NCBI RefSeq assembly: GCF_022458985.1
Contig: NC_061781.1
Coordinates: 20,615,001-20,679,000, forward strand
Origin: Mugil cephalus
Lineage: Eukaryota; Chordata; Actinopteri; Mugiliformes; Mugilidae
Direction of reading: 5' to 3'
Length of the DNA stretch: 64,000 bases
The stretch's first letter is position 1. Every line of letters begins with the position of its first letter. Below, one piece after another: positions 27,201 to 39,366 of this stretch. The notes under the pieces are model-generated. The model did not search any database and had not been told where the DNA came from. It saw only the letters and a list, made by a program, of their open reading frames with translations. The position numbers and the translations under genes are program-made.

Positions 27201-30200
27201 TCCCACAGGTGCAGCTGGTAGGAATGAGCCGTCAGGACGTCGCACACGCCAAGGAAAGCCTGAAATCCATTCAGATTCAGACGCTTTTATTAACCCCACC
27301 AGGGGTAACTGGTTTGGACGGTTTGTATAATATTACACAACACATATATACGATAGGAACAGATAAAAGTGGAATAAAAAAAAGCAGAATAGAGCAGGTA
27401 AAATGCTGAGGAGCACAGTGGAATCAATAAATAGAGTAAATAGATAAAACTAAACTAATTAAAAAAGTTAGATAAAAGATCATATAGAATTTCAGAGAAT
27501 TTAAGGCAGTTTGAAAAGGAGTGAAATGAGAAATGAGATGAGGTCAGAGAGGAGAAGTCGTAACGGTGAGTGTGGTGAGCTCCATCCTACCTGCTGCCTC
27601 ACGCCGTCGTCGCCGTGGGAAAGACAGCGATGACTTCTGTCGCAGAAGAGACGCAGCTGGAGCCTCTGGGATACGGCTTTCTCCTAAAAAACACACACAC
27701 ACACAGAGGGACACATCTGATACACAAACATGTACAGAGTGGGAACATTTAATCTTATCAATGCAGGACTCATGAAACTTTAGTTCATTTAGTTAAGTTA
27801 CATTATTAGTTACCAGGAAGTCTGCACTTTTTTTTAGTTCAGAAGATCAGGGCGGTGGAAGGAAATTTCATTTTAAACAGACGTGCATTTCAAGGTGTGG
27901 TTTCAAACCCCAAAAGAGTTGAAAATGTGTGTAAATGTGTTTCATTTAAAAAATATATATGTATAAGAATAGAATATTTAGGCTCTGTGAACTTGACAAG
28001 TGATGGCTGTTATGTAGGCTGTAAATGATCGTGTGAAAGATGATTATCTTTTTGTTGTTTAGTGTTGATTGTCAAGTAATTGACTGACAGACCGTCTGTT
28101 TGTGTGTTTATGTTCAAGAAAAGGAGCAGGAATTATAAGATTTTCTTCTTCCTGCTCCTTTTCTATCATGGTGCTGCACCAAGATTCGCTTTTGATCTGT
28201 TTTCAATTTGAGGTTGTGCATTAACATGTGCAAAATAAACATAAATACTGACACACATTATTCATCCACCGTTTGACTATTTTTATTATTTCTCTGTAGG
28301 GATGAAACTAATTCATCACTTCTTTTTTGATTCACATTCAACAAAAAGTCTGAAATATTACGTTAAAAAACCAATAAAATATTTAATTTTCAAATGAAAA
28401 TAATTAAAAAAAAATTGAAAAAGCTGAACTCATCTTCAACAATTATTAAATTAATAAAAAATAGATATAGATTGTAGATTAGATTATTTCAGTTTTGTTC
28501 TACTTGCTTGGTTGTTATTAATTCTATTAAATAATAATATTCTATTATAATAATTTAAATAATGTTTCATCTCAAAAAGTCTCCATCAGAGTCTCCTTTC
28601 CACTTCTCCACCATCAGCGTCTTGGAGGTTTTGTCCTCTCGTCCCTAAATTCATAAGTTCATGGATTCAGCTCCGTGACACTGCTGCCCAATAAATGTTC
28701 ATTTTGAACATGTGATCTCTTCTTATTAGGTTCATATTTCTCCAAATAACGTACTTTTACTCACTTTTTAGACTTCACCTTACAGCATTTAATGATTCTG
28801 TAACTTATAATGACCGATTTCTTTTAATGTACCTATTCAATGGAGTCTGAAATAAAGAACTGAATGAATCTTTACTAAAGTCTCATGAATCAAAAAACTC
28901 TCGACGTACCAATCTGAAATAGCGAGCGTTAACGTCTCGCCACTAAACCCTGACGAGCGTCAGCTTCCTGCCTGAGAGGTAAAGCAGATGTGACTCACTC
29001 TGCAGGTTAGAGTTTCACCGCTGGTGTTGAGAGACCAGAGCATGAAGTAGGACAAACACTGCAGCACCTCTAGCAGCACCTGCAGACGATCAGAGGAGGA
29101 TATAACGATGAAGAGGAGCAGGGTGAGGAGATGAATGTGTTGTAGTTGTGGTGGTGGTGGTGGTGGTGGTGGTACCTCTGGTGGTGGTGGTCCTGCCTGG
29201 TTGATCTCCTCCGACAGGACAGGAGACAGCAGATCGAACAGGTTCCACTGACTGAGGTCGTGGCAGCTGCACGTTCAGCACATAAAACACACAATCAGTT
29301 CTACGACGACACGGCTTCACAGACGACGTGTCAACAAGCGTCTCATCTTACTTGTGGAAAGCTCTGAGTTTCCTGAGTGGAGCTAAAATTTCTTTTATTC
29401 TGTCGTCGTCAGCAGAGAAACTGTCACCCTGCAAAACAAAGAGGAAACTTATTTGTTCTGTGTACGGGTGGCCGACGTTTGGGAACGGTTTTACTTGAAG
29501 TGAGTCCAAGCCTCCTCGCCTTGAGGGACTCCCCCAGCAGAGCGGTGAGTCTGTCCACCCAGCTCTGGACCAGAGCGTCTCTAGCAGCTCGGGCGGCGGA
29601 TGTCCAGGCGGCGCCGTCCCCACACAGGCTGAGGTACGTGCGGGACGCCGCCTCCAGGACGGCGGGGCTCGAGTGGACGTCCAACGCTGCTCCCATCTCG
29701 GCCATCAGGCTGGACACCGCCTGCAGGAACGAGATATTAAAATGTACAGACAGTAACGGCTAATAAATTAAAGATCCCCTTTTTTTTTTTTTTTCCAATC
29801 TGTGGGAAACCGGTGGACAAATTAACAATTCACTACAAAATAATCGTCCTGGTTAGAAGAGTTTTTTATACTTTTTCTCACAGCTGTGCCAAAAAAAATA
29901 AGAAAAATTTACTCTATTTTGGAGGCGCAGACAAAACTACTTCATTGTTTACAGACTTGAAGTAAATGAAGTAAAACAGAAAACTGTAATAACTTGTTAA
30001 AAACACAGAGATGTGAATAATTTGTGAATAATTTCTTAGTTTTAATCTTTTTTTGTCTTTTAAATTGAATCCATTCAGTACTTTGCATTTGTTCATTTGA
30101 TGTTTGTGATTATTTACAGAGTTCATGATGGATAATTATAATTAATTATATATATATTTATTATATAAAACATGATAGATATATCAAATATCTGCTCTAA

Positions 30201-33200
30201 TTAGTTTAGTTTTATTTATTTCAGACATTCAATCGAAAAGAAATGCATCAAATGCACATACAACTGAAAAAGACAGAAAAATAAAAATACTTCCAATAAG
30301 TTACTTAAATTACTGGTAATGATCTTAAAGGAGTGGGGGGAGGCAAATAATAATAATGATAATAATAATAATGACAGCAATAACAATGACAATAATAATA
30401 TTTAAAGTGCTTTCACATTTACATTTTACAATTAAAAATGTTATAATACTGTTCTGTATCTATTGGGATAATCACACTATGAATTTCATCATTTTTCCAT
30501 TTATTTTTTAATAATAATAATAATACATCTATAATGAACTATACAGTTGTAGCAATCAGACCAATAACAGTGATTTCTCATTTAAACAGCCCTGATGTTT
30601 AATGGTTTAACACTACAGTCTTAATAATTGGAGAGAAAAACTCATCAGAGTTGAATAATCGTGGTATAATTTGTGTAAGTGAAGAGTGAAGCTGTGCAGA
30701 CCTGTGTGTTCTCGGCCTCTGGACACTCGGGGAGGAAGAACTGAGGGATCCTCATCAGGGAGGCGACGATATCACCGCTACTTGAGAACTGCATCATCCA
30801 AACAAAAAAAAAAATAATAATTATTATAATAATCATTTTAATAAATGTGTGCAGTACAAAGGTCTGAAAACTATGGAAGCGTATTAGGGCCACCTGTGAG
30901 AGGAAGTAGATTTTTTTTCATCATGCACTTTGATAAAAAGATTAAATGTTTCTCTTTTTGAGATTCTAACAACCAGTGGATGTGACTGTTTCTACAAAAT
31001 GCACATTTTTGTAAACTGCAAGAAAATAGGGAAGAACTCTCTGAAAAATAATTGATTTCCATTTTAGAAAGAAAGAATGTCACGATGTTCACACGTTAAA
31101 TCAGACAAAGATGGTTACATTGATGAAGTTTAGAATCCAAGTGGTTCTAAACTGATTCCATGATTTATTTTTTAACTTTTATTTTAACTTTATTTAGTCT
31201 ATGCTTTTATTTCAGAGTAAAATATTACTGTTCTAAATAAGTTATAACCGGTAGTGTATGTTTGTCAAAATGTGGATTAATGTGCATTGTCCCTTTTGAA
31301 ATAAAGAATAAGAAGCTTTTATGTTGCCACCTCTTCCAAGCTCGTGTGGTTTATCCTTCGTAAAAGTCTCAGTTTTCAGCACAGTCTCTTCAAAGTCCTA
31401 ATACTGAGAACTACTCTGTGTTCGTGAGCTGAAAGATTATTTCTTTGTTACTAGAGCTGAGTCTGAAGTATAGTTCACTTATTTCTCGAAGTGCATGACG
31501 ATAAAAAATAAATAAATAAATCCACCTCCTCTCCTTTTTTGTCCCTCATGGATGGCACTAATACTCTTCCGTAGAACTCAGACTGACTTATACATTAACT
31601 GTTCTTGGTGGATTAAATACCTTGGATAGTAACTTGGGAAGCACCGCGAGGAAATGCTCGGTGAGCTTCAAACAGTCGTCAGTCTGAATTTTCTTTTCTC
31701 TGGCGTTCATTACCTGGAACACGAAGGAGCCCTAATGTAATTCAGCAGGTTCCAGGACGTCCGTCACATCACATTTTAAGTTTAAGTCATCAAAGGTGCA
31801 GATGGATCTCCCACTGACCTTCTTAGCTCCGCTCCTTCCCGCCAGCGCCGGTCCCTCCGAGGCCTGACGCACCGACGCCGCCAGGATCTCCACCAGCACC
31901 GCTTCCTCCACCTGAGTGAAACCTGCAGACAGGAAGAAACGAATTAAGGCGAGACACTTGAATGAACTTATTGAAAAGTTAGTGTGATATTATAGATGTT
32001 TGAAATGATTAAATGATATATGGTGAAGGATTTGAGTAGATTTGGTTTTGGTTCATGGTGGTTTCCAATAGAAACATAGACGCTTTTGCAGTGAAATCAA
32101 AATGAGTTTTTCTTCGTACTCTGAGCCAGAAATCTCCACTTCAGTAGCTTTTACACATCCCAAACTTTCCAGACTTATTCCTAATTACATTCTGCAGGTA
32201 TTTACAGAAGGGATTTTTCATACATCATTCAGAGCCTGACTTATATGACATTTTACCCCTGAAAACAACGCAAAATTAAGTTTTTTTTGGACTGTAGACA
32301 GTATTTTGTGATTTATGGAGTGGTAAAAAAAAAGATTCCCTCTGTAAATACCTGGAAATCTAATATGTTAAAAAAATGAAACGAGAATTCTGAACCTTTT
32401 TTAAGTCATTGTTCAGATTTTTATTCTGGAAATTCATGCAAATTAGCGCATATTTAAGTAGGTAATGCCTAATTTGCATATTTAAATAGAAATTACCAGC
32501 AAACTTGTAATACAAAAAATTATTGTATTTATGTAAGAAATCAACTGGAGAAGTTTCACAGTGATGTCTATTAGTTAAAATTTAACCTATTCACCTGTGG
32601 TGTCGCTCCTGAATGTTTTCTAGAGGTGACTTGAAATTATGTGTATTTTCCTCAACATAAGAGAAGGATGGTACGGAGGAAATTAAGTGAAGCACCAAAC
32701 GCTTCCAGTAAAGAAACAAAAAGACGACTCGATGAAATGGACTCTTTCTACACGCAGACATTTTAAAAGGCCTCACGTCGGTTTGAACAGATTAAAGGAA
32801 CAGTTTAGTTTCTTTGAAGTGGACATCGTTCCGGTTTGAAGAAGAGTCGGTACACAGACGAGTACCAACACAGACGCAAAGCAACGAGCTGAGTTAGCAC
32901 CACAACATATCTCAGACACAAGGTCCATCTTTGAAGAACATCTAGGAGCTGCCTTTTTCAACCATGGTCTGTGTGAGACTATGTGAGTTTACATGTTTAT
33001 TCAGATCCAAACAAACATGCCAACACACCAACGTCGCACAAAAACACAACCAATCGAGATATAAGTGGTTAGAATAATACTTGTAGCTGTTGATCTAGGT
33101 AACAAGGTGGCTATATGTACAGTATACTGTCAGCCACAACATTATGACCACTGACAGGAGAAGGAAATAACATCAACCATCTTGTGACAATACAATGTTC

Positions 33201-36200
33201 TTCTGGGAAACTTCTGGACCTGGCATTCATATTTCAATAAAACCAAAAACAAACAAATAAAACATGCTCTGACCTGGACTGAGTGAAGGAGGCTCTTGCA
33301 GCAGTGTCGACGTGAGCGTGGGCCAGTCCTTCAGCAGAGCTCCACCACAGTCCCACAGACTGTCCACCAGGTACACCACGTGTTCGTGCAGCTGAAAGTG
33401 TTCACATTGGCCCAACCGTCATCGTGACATGAAGCATGTACTCAGACTGAAAAGATGTTCTGAAGGTCTCACCTCAGACTCCTGGTAGAACTGCAGCAGA
33501 GCCTTCAGTCTGGCAGATGTTTGTCGTTTATGTTCCTCCTCTTCATTCATGTCATCCTGAGTATGAGCTGCAGGAGCTTCGGCCTTGAGAAGCCTGGCAG
33601 AGACAAACAGCAGCCAGTATTAATATCAAAGAAGTATTTGTTTGTTTGTTTGTTTGTCAGATAATAAAGGCATCTATACCTCCAGTAGAGCAGCTCCCCC
33701 GCTGTGGCCGCTAGGGGGCGCTGTGAGGAGTAAACAAACCGCAGGAGCTGCTTGTAGTCTTCTGGATCGAACGCATCGTCACACGATCTGAGGAGTGAGG
33801 AGGAGATTGAGGCAAAGAACAGCAAAAAAAAAAAAGAAAAAAGAATAGATAAATAAATAAATGAAGATTAGAAATAAAAACCAAACTCACTTGGAGATGA
33901 GCACCAGTAGCTTCATGGTCTGCACAGCCACTTCGTTGTCCTTATCCAGCGTCATGGAGATCATCCGGTCCTGGAGGACGAACAATAAACATTATGCATG
34001 TAAGGAGTTTTTTAAGCCTATTTTAACTCACTGTTTTGGCTTAACAACCAACAAAAACGACTCATTGACGGCTGGTGTTTTTCTGAAGAGTTGGTGGAGA
34101 GCAAAAAGGAGGGTTACACTATCTAACAGGGCGCTCATGATTTGAGTTGGCCAGACTCTCTCTAATATACGGCTCTGTGTTTGTGTAGATTTGTCTGCCC
34201 CCTAGTGGACGCTCCCTTTGCTCAGCCTTGATGTGGCCTGATTACCTTGAAGCGGCTGATGAACAGGTCAAGTTTAGGCAGAAGGAGAGGATCATCGTAC
34301 AGTTCCTGTAGACTTAACACGCACTTGAGACGCACGTCCGGTATCTGAAAGAGGATTTTCATTAGCATTTCCTGGTTTTATACACATACATATTAAAAAG
34401 AAAACACAGCACAAGCATATAAAAAAAAATGACACATAATCGTGCTTTGTGGTCCACCTTGTCGTGCATCATCCAGCCCATGTATTTGAGGTAACTATCG
34501 TTGAGAAACGCGGAGCTGTAGAGCTTCATCCACAAACCCAGCTCCTCCATGCAGATGGAGCGGATCTCCGGCAGAATGTCGCTGCACGAGCAAAGAAACA
34601 GTTTTTAACTAACGACGACTATGATACAGATTAAAGCTGAAAACAACTACTGTATGCCACAAAAAAAAAACTACCGATATCTCTTGAGGAAAACTCCTTT
34701 GAAGATGATGTCCATCATGCTCTCCACCTCCGCTCGCTTCTCCTCCAGCTTGAGGAGCATCCGGAGAAGCCACACAGTCAGTAAATGATTATTTAAATGG
34801 TTATTTACATTCTAAATTCCTTCATCCTACCTCTGTGATCTTCTTCTGTATTCTCTCCAGCTGCTGAGTGCTTTTCTGCCTCACCGATTTTGTCTTTTGC
34901 ACCCCGTACAGTTTCTGGCTGTTTTCGATCCCAACGCTGAGGCTGAGGGCCACGTTCACCAGAGAGCTCAGCAGCTTCACCGCTTCTCAGAGGCGTCCAC
35001 GTCAACAAAAAAAAACAAAAGAACAGAGCACGGATGAGCTAAATCCATGCATTTACTGTACATCGCCGTTATCTTGCTGTAGGATGAAGCCCTGACCAAA
35101 CGATGCCAGAGGACACGGCGTGCGGTTCTAAAACTTTTGACCGTCATGCTTCATGCATCTCTTACCCGCCAGCGTGCAGGTGTGTCTGAACGCACGGACG
35201 TACGAGTCCGACAGCTCGGCGAGCAGCGAGATGAGGGCGTTCATCAGGTAGCCGTCGAAGACGACGCTGTGCTGGCACTGAGCCACCAGCACCGACACGA
35301 AGTCGCAGAACTCGGAGTGGAACCAGCGGCCGTACGGGCCAGACTGCACCAGGGGGTACTCTGCACTGTCCTGCAGCCGAGGAAAAGAAGCAGAACGACA
35401 TTAATGCGCAGCAGCAGTGATCTGGAGGATAAACCTTTGATGTAGTATTTCCTGTGAGACTGGGACAGAAAGCAACAAAATAAGTTAAACTGCAGTAGGA
35501 TGGAGAAGCACAGCACTATAAAATAATGGTAAATTAGGTTATCGAATGTTAATAAAGTAGAGGGTTACTTTGTGCAAGTACCTCTAATGTTTAAAAACAG
35601 ATCCTACTTCTAAAAAAAAGGAAAGGTTATCTGTCTCTTGTCTGAATTTTTTTTTCTATTTATCATGTTTCATGTGCACTCCTGATTGCTTGTTTTGTAG
35701 TATAACCCTGAGTTAGTCCTCTGAGGGGTTTCATTTGCAGCGCGACTGAGCATGTTTAGTTTAAGTTCATTTGTGAGTTTGGGGTGAAAACGAAAGTAAC
35801 TGAAACTGATATGTACAACAGTGTCTTCATGCTCAGTGAACCTGCATAAACAAACATTGCGGCACTCACTGAGCAGGAAACCAAAACCACTTCTTCTCTT
35901 CTCTGTTGACTGTTTCTGCTCTCAGTCATTTACACCCTCACTGCGTGTGTGAATTTTACCAATAACACTCGTATTATAATAATTGAAAAGGACCAAAAAA
36001 ATAAAAATAAAAAAAATGCAGCGAGCGGGTACTGACTGTGTCCATTGGCCACGTCACTGTGAGGATCCACGGAAAAGCCAAAAGCTTCTTATACTGCAGA
36101 CCAGTGACCTGAAACAAACACACAGATATTCTCCAAAAAAAAGTCCCACAACAAGCACGACACAAAAAAAACATAAAAATAACCTCCTACCTCGTCCAGC

Positions 36201-38446
36201 TCCTCCACCATCTTACTCATCACGTCACCGTCCTCTTTGCTCTGACACATCTCTGCTGTGACCACACCTAGGACGAAAATAAATAAATGATAAATACATA
36301 AAACATGAGTTCGTCCTGCATGTGCTCATGTGTGTGTCTGCAGCTGCCGTCCGTGTGTCCGTCCTTGCCTTTGCAGCCGCAGCACTGGATGAAGAAGCCG
36401 ATGAGGTCGAGCAGAGACGTGTCTCTGTCGGTCAAATACGCTTCGATCCAGTCGTCGATCACCGACTGCGCACGCGTCACAAAAAGAGACGGCCAGTGAG
36501 AACGCGCTAACAATATGAACAGAAGGTTTGACAGACGGTGGAAACGTGACGTCCACCACGGAAGCCAGGGTCGGACGTCTTTACCTGCATGGCGCTCTTC
36601 CCCATGGTGATCACCTCAAACAGGGTGACGGCCTCCACGTGCTTCTGTTTGCCGTGGCCGCCTCCTGCTCGCCGCACGCTGCTGCCGCTGGCTTTGGCCC
36701 GTTTGCTCTTGACATTCTCGGAGGCCTTGTGCGCCCTTTTCCTTCGTCTCTGCAGGGGGGCGGGGTTGAAAATGTGATCAGGTCAAATGCATATTTATGA
36801 TGACAGACTCCACCGTATAATGGGATAATGCATTAAAAACTAAAAAACTGGTTCTTTAGACCGTCTCTAATATCGGTTTATGGCATCTGCTGCACAATAA
36901 CAACACAATTCTTCTCGGTAATGAGACATAGCTGTATTCACTCACCCACACCCCATATATCAATCATAACTATCATAACTACTTAACTACTTACATAAAT
37001 CCCGCTTGTACAAAACTGAACAATATGTTCAGTTTCATTCTGATATACATCACCCTGCAGAAGACACTTAATAAAACATGACGCATTGTGTCGAGATATA
37101 TGGTAGTGCATATAAAAATAATACTTATCGTAATTTAAATACCCTTAAATTGTATGATTCAGTTGAATTTAAGAAGGTACAGATGTTGTACACAATAATT
37201 TACTTAAATTTTTACCTAAAACAAGAACTAACACCAAAAAACGGTGCGCTTCTGTTCGAGGTGTCAACCTGTGGCATAGCTACGCTGGTGAAATGAAAAT
37301 GTGTAGTTCAATTTCCTCATTTAAATACGTGTTTAAAACCAAATTATTACAAAAAATACAGAAATTAGCTGTGAGAGATGAGATGAAAGCTGAACGCCTG
37401 CTGTTCTAGAGACCTATGATTTAAGGCAGATCACGTATTTTAAAAGTTGCTTTGCTAAGGATGTTTTGTTTGTAACAAGGGTCGGCGTAAGAAGCATAAG
37501 ATTAGCTTCATCCCTTGTTGTGTTTTGTGTGTGTTGAAAGTAAATTTTGTTTGTTTGAGTAGAGGTGGTTAAGATCACTTCACGGCACAATGTCAGCTAG
37601 AGGCAAAACAAAGGGAAACTTGAGGCACTGTCACTTTTAGCCATGAAAATGTCGTCTTGTCGTATTTTTGGGGGCCAAAACCAAAAAAAGTGAAAAATAC
37701 CAGTACCAGTCACTGCCAGTCGTAGACAACTTTTGTTTGGCTTTAGCGATTAAAAGAAAGGATTGGAGCCAGACAATCAACTCAATCACGGCCTCTGGGA
37801 GTGAGTGTATTAGTATATTCTCTAAAACATGCGTTTTCCTTGTCCATTCTTGCCAAAACAGTCGATTGAAATATGCTAACCACCGTTTACAGGCTGTTGT
37901 GTTCGAGATGTTTTGCATCCAGTTAAGCCCCGCCCCTCAAAAAACATCACATTGTTTACAACCTGTGAAGAAGTCTATAAAGACTGCAAATGCACACATA
38001 GATTGATGTATGAATCTAACATGTGTTTTCTTAGTATGTACAAAGTATATTTGCAGATTACTACATTTTCTCACCTTTCTTGTTGTTTTTCTGCTGTGTC
38101 ACCCTGAATTCATGCAAGACACACATTTATTCTGGTAATAAAATACCGACTATCGCCTTGAAACGGTTTTCATTTACACTCTTCTTGTAAATACATTTAT
38201 GAAGGTAATAACACGCACAAACACCTACCACACTCTTTTGTCTGTTCTCATTCCCCGAATCATCCTCTGACTGATTTACAGCTGCAGACGACTTTGCCCC
38301 ATCCTGAGAGTTCTTACTGGAAAATTTGATCAAACGAAGAGAAAATAATTACATGTGAGTATTTAAGGACATGCAGTGCATTAATAAGATCCATGTTCTT
38401 ACGTCTGCTCCGAGGACCTGGATGCTGCTGAGGGCTCAGGGATCAT
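21274..38446 (-). CDS. stag3: Cohesin subunit SA-3 (STAG3), 30 coding exons
   Basis: STAG3 is the meiosis-specific stromalin; it binds the kleisin (REC8 or RAD21L) of the cohesin ring on meiotic chromosome axes. Coding exons from 5' to 3': 38403-38446, 38229-38316, 36585-36749, 36369-36465, 36191-36267, 35166-35370, 34831-34982, 34675-34748, 34458-34581, 34246-34344, 33891-33970, 33680-33787, 33473-33593, 33274-33391, 31819-31922, 31621-31713, 30702-30788, 29520-29720, 29352-29428, 29176-29266, 28999-29079, 27591-27683, 27085-27259, 24788-24924, 22623-22724, 22365-22516, 21936-22064, 21667-21854, 21492-21567, 21274-21415. They join in phase to 1159 residues; the human protein is 1225. The stromalin core is clear at residues 301-342 ([20 protein letters not shown]). 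The [21 protein letters not shown] region and [14 protein letters not shown] point to STAG3 rather than STAG1 or STAG2. The N-terminus is basic and poorly conserved. Introns after 36369 and 29520 appear to be GC-AG. The start codon is the least certain part. Confidence 0.9.
22120..22142. repeat. Poly(A) tract
   Basis: About 23 A residues lie in the stag3 intron between exons at 21936-22064 and 22365-22516. Confidence 0.9.
23361..24716. mobile_element. Composite repeat bounded by TAGCTTAGC-type inverted ends
   Basis: The left end (GCTAGCTGGAGCCAGTTAGC at 23362, then TTGCTTAGCTTAGCATGAAG) is the rough reverse complement of the right end (TTTATGCTAAGCTAAGCTAA at 24687 followed by CCACCTAGCTTCAG). 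Ends of this type are frequent in fish introns and UTRs. The 1.35-kb span, in the stag3 intron before exon 24788-24924 reading right to left, contains a second repeat at 23735-24448. Confidence 0.6.
23735..24448. mobile_element. Repeat with perfect 18-base inverted ends, copy A
   Basis: TTAGCTGGAGGCAAAACA at 23735-23752 and its exact reverse complement at 24431-24448 frame this stretch. Similarity to copy B (37595-37937) extends a little beyond both ends. The piece after the left end contains a broken open frame starting near a short Cys-rich stretch, which I tentatively compare with a THAP-type zinc finger. It lies inside the composite repeat 23361-24716. Confidence 0.65.
29146..29172. repeat. 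(GTG)n trinucleotide repeat at a stag3 splice donor
   Basis: About nine GTG units (CCA/ACC on the coding strand) begin in the intron just after the donor of exon 29176-29266. The last codons of that exon are also CCA repeats, so the tract spans the splice site. Confidence 0.9.
33123..33230. mobile_element. Fragment of the Tc1-like family
   Basis: TCAGCCACAACATTATGACC and the following ACTGACAGGAG, AATAACAT, TCTGGGAAACTTCTGGACC blocks match the left third of the element at 20406-20840. The rest is missing. It lies in the stag3 intron between exons 31819-31922 and 33274-33391. Confidence 0.7.
36850..37490 (+). mobile_element. 3' end of a non-LTR retrotransposon (LINE), copy 1
   Basis: This part of stag3 intron 2 aligns with 51565-52350 over most of its length. 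In plus orientation the conceptual frame carries [20 protein letters not shown] followed by a FK-K-LL tail, a pattern seen at the C-terminus of LINE ORF2 proteins. The frame is broken. The family cannot be told from this tail. Confidence 0.65.
37595..37937. mobile_element. Repeat with inverted ends, copy B
   Basis: This stretch in stag3 intron 2 matches copy A at both ends (AGCTAGAGGCAAAACA at the left, TGTTTTGCATCCAGTTAAGC at the right) and in the KRKDW-coding block TTAAAAGAAAGGATTGGA. It is about half as long as copy A because the middle is missing. Confidence 0.6.
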
Positions 38447-38823
38447 GTCCTCCTCGGATCTTCAGGTCTCAGGCGTCTCTGCATCTGCAAACACACATGT
38501 TTCAGTGCAACCACAAATTATGGCTCAATATAAATGATGCATGCATGAAAACTTGCCTGCCCTATCCACAGGGAGGAGCCAGTCTCTCTTTACATTGTTG
38601 CTCAGTGACACTTCGGCACAGAGGATGTTTGGACCCATGAGGGCTGAACATTTTCATGTCCTGACGCTAACTCGCAGATATGTTTCCAAGAACAAACACA
38701 GCAATAATGTCCTGGGATAACCTAAGTCTCTTTGTTTATTGCATGCAACAGCCTCAAGTAAAACAAACACACGGACAAGTCGCGCAGAAACTTTTCAGAC
38801 TCACCTTTTCCGAATAGATTCAT
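38403..38823 (-). promoter_or_regulatory. Probable stag3 5' leader with two short upstream reading frames
   Basis: A plausible leader exon reads down to 38805, where AAAAG is followed by GTGAGT, and would splice to an acceptor at 38484. An ATG at 38823 opens a frame that stops 13 codons later in the next exon. A second ATG at 38484 opens a frame whose TGA overlaps the proposed main ATG at 38446. If this leader is real, translation of stag3 would be limited by upstream ATGs; if not, the true start may be in another first exon. Confidence 0.4.
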
Positions 38824-38846
38824 TCTGACGTGATGTTCGTTAATGA

Positions 38847-39331
38847 ATGCTTTTAAATCCGGAGCCTGTCTGGAAATAATGATTCAAGTATTTCCACGGG
38901 TCTATTTCCTTCCTTGACCCAGCTCTCACTGTCAAGTTGCAGGACAGCCTAACAATGTTCTGATTGGCTGCCGCGCAGAAATGGAGCTCTGTGATTCGTT
39001 GAAACGATACGTCATTCAAGGCTAAGTCCTGCCCTTAATTATGGAGTCATGAGAGTGACACGAAAAAGAAAACAAATGTATATCTGTAAAACAATAATAG
39101 GAACCAAAAATAAACGCCCATGTCGATGAAAATAAACGAATGCAGAAATAAATTAATGAATACTTGGGGAAATAGAAATAGAAAATACTTATACGCTTAA
39201 TATACTTATACAAAACTAAATGACCAATAATAATAATAAATAATACTCTTTTTTTAGATAGATCATTTGTTTTATATTTAATCTCTTATTTCCACATTTA
39301 TTGTTATTCTCTATTATTATTATGATTATGA

Positions 39332-39366
<35 letters not shown>

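Noticed and set aside
29070..29320. Histidine- and threonine-repeat open frames
   Set aside because: These are the (GTG)n microsatellite read in wrong frames; the real coding part is the stag3 exon 29176-29266.
22365..38446. STAG1 or STAG2 as the identity of the cohesin gene
   Set aside because: Segments such as [20 protein letters not shown] and the LLYWR exon end follow STAG3; STAG1 and STAG2 have different residues there and longer, acidic C-termini.
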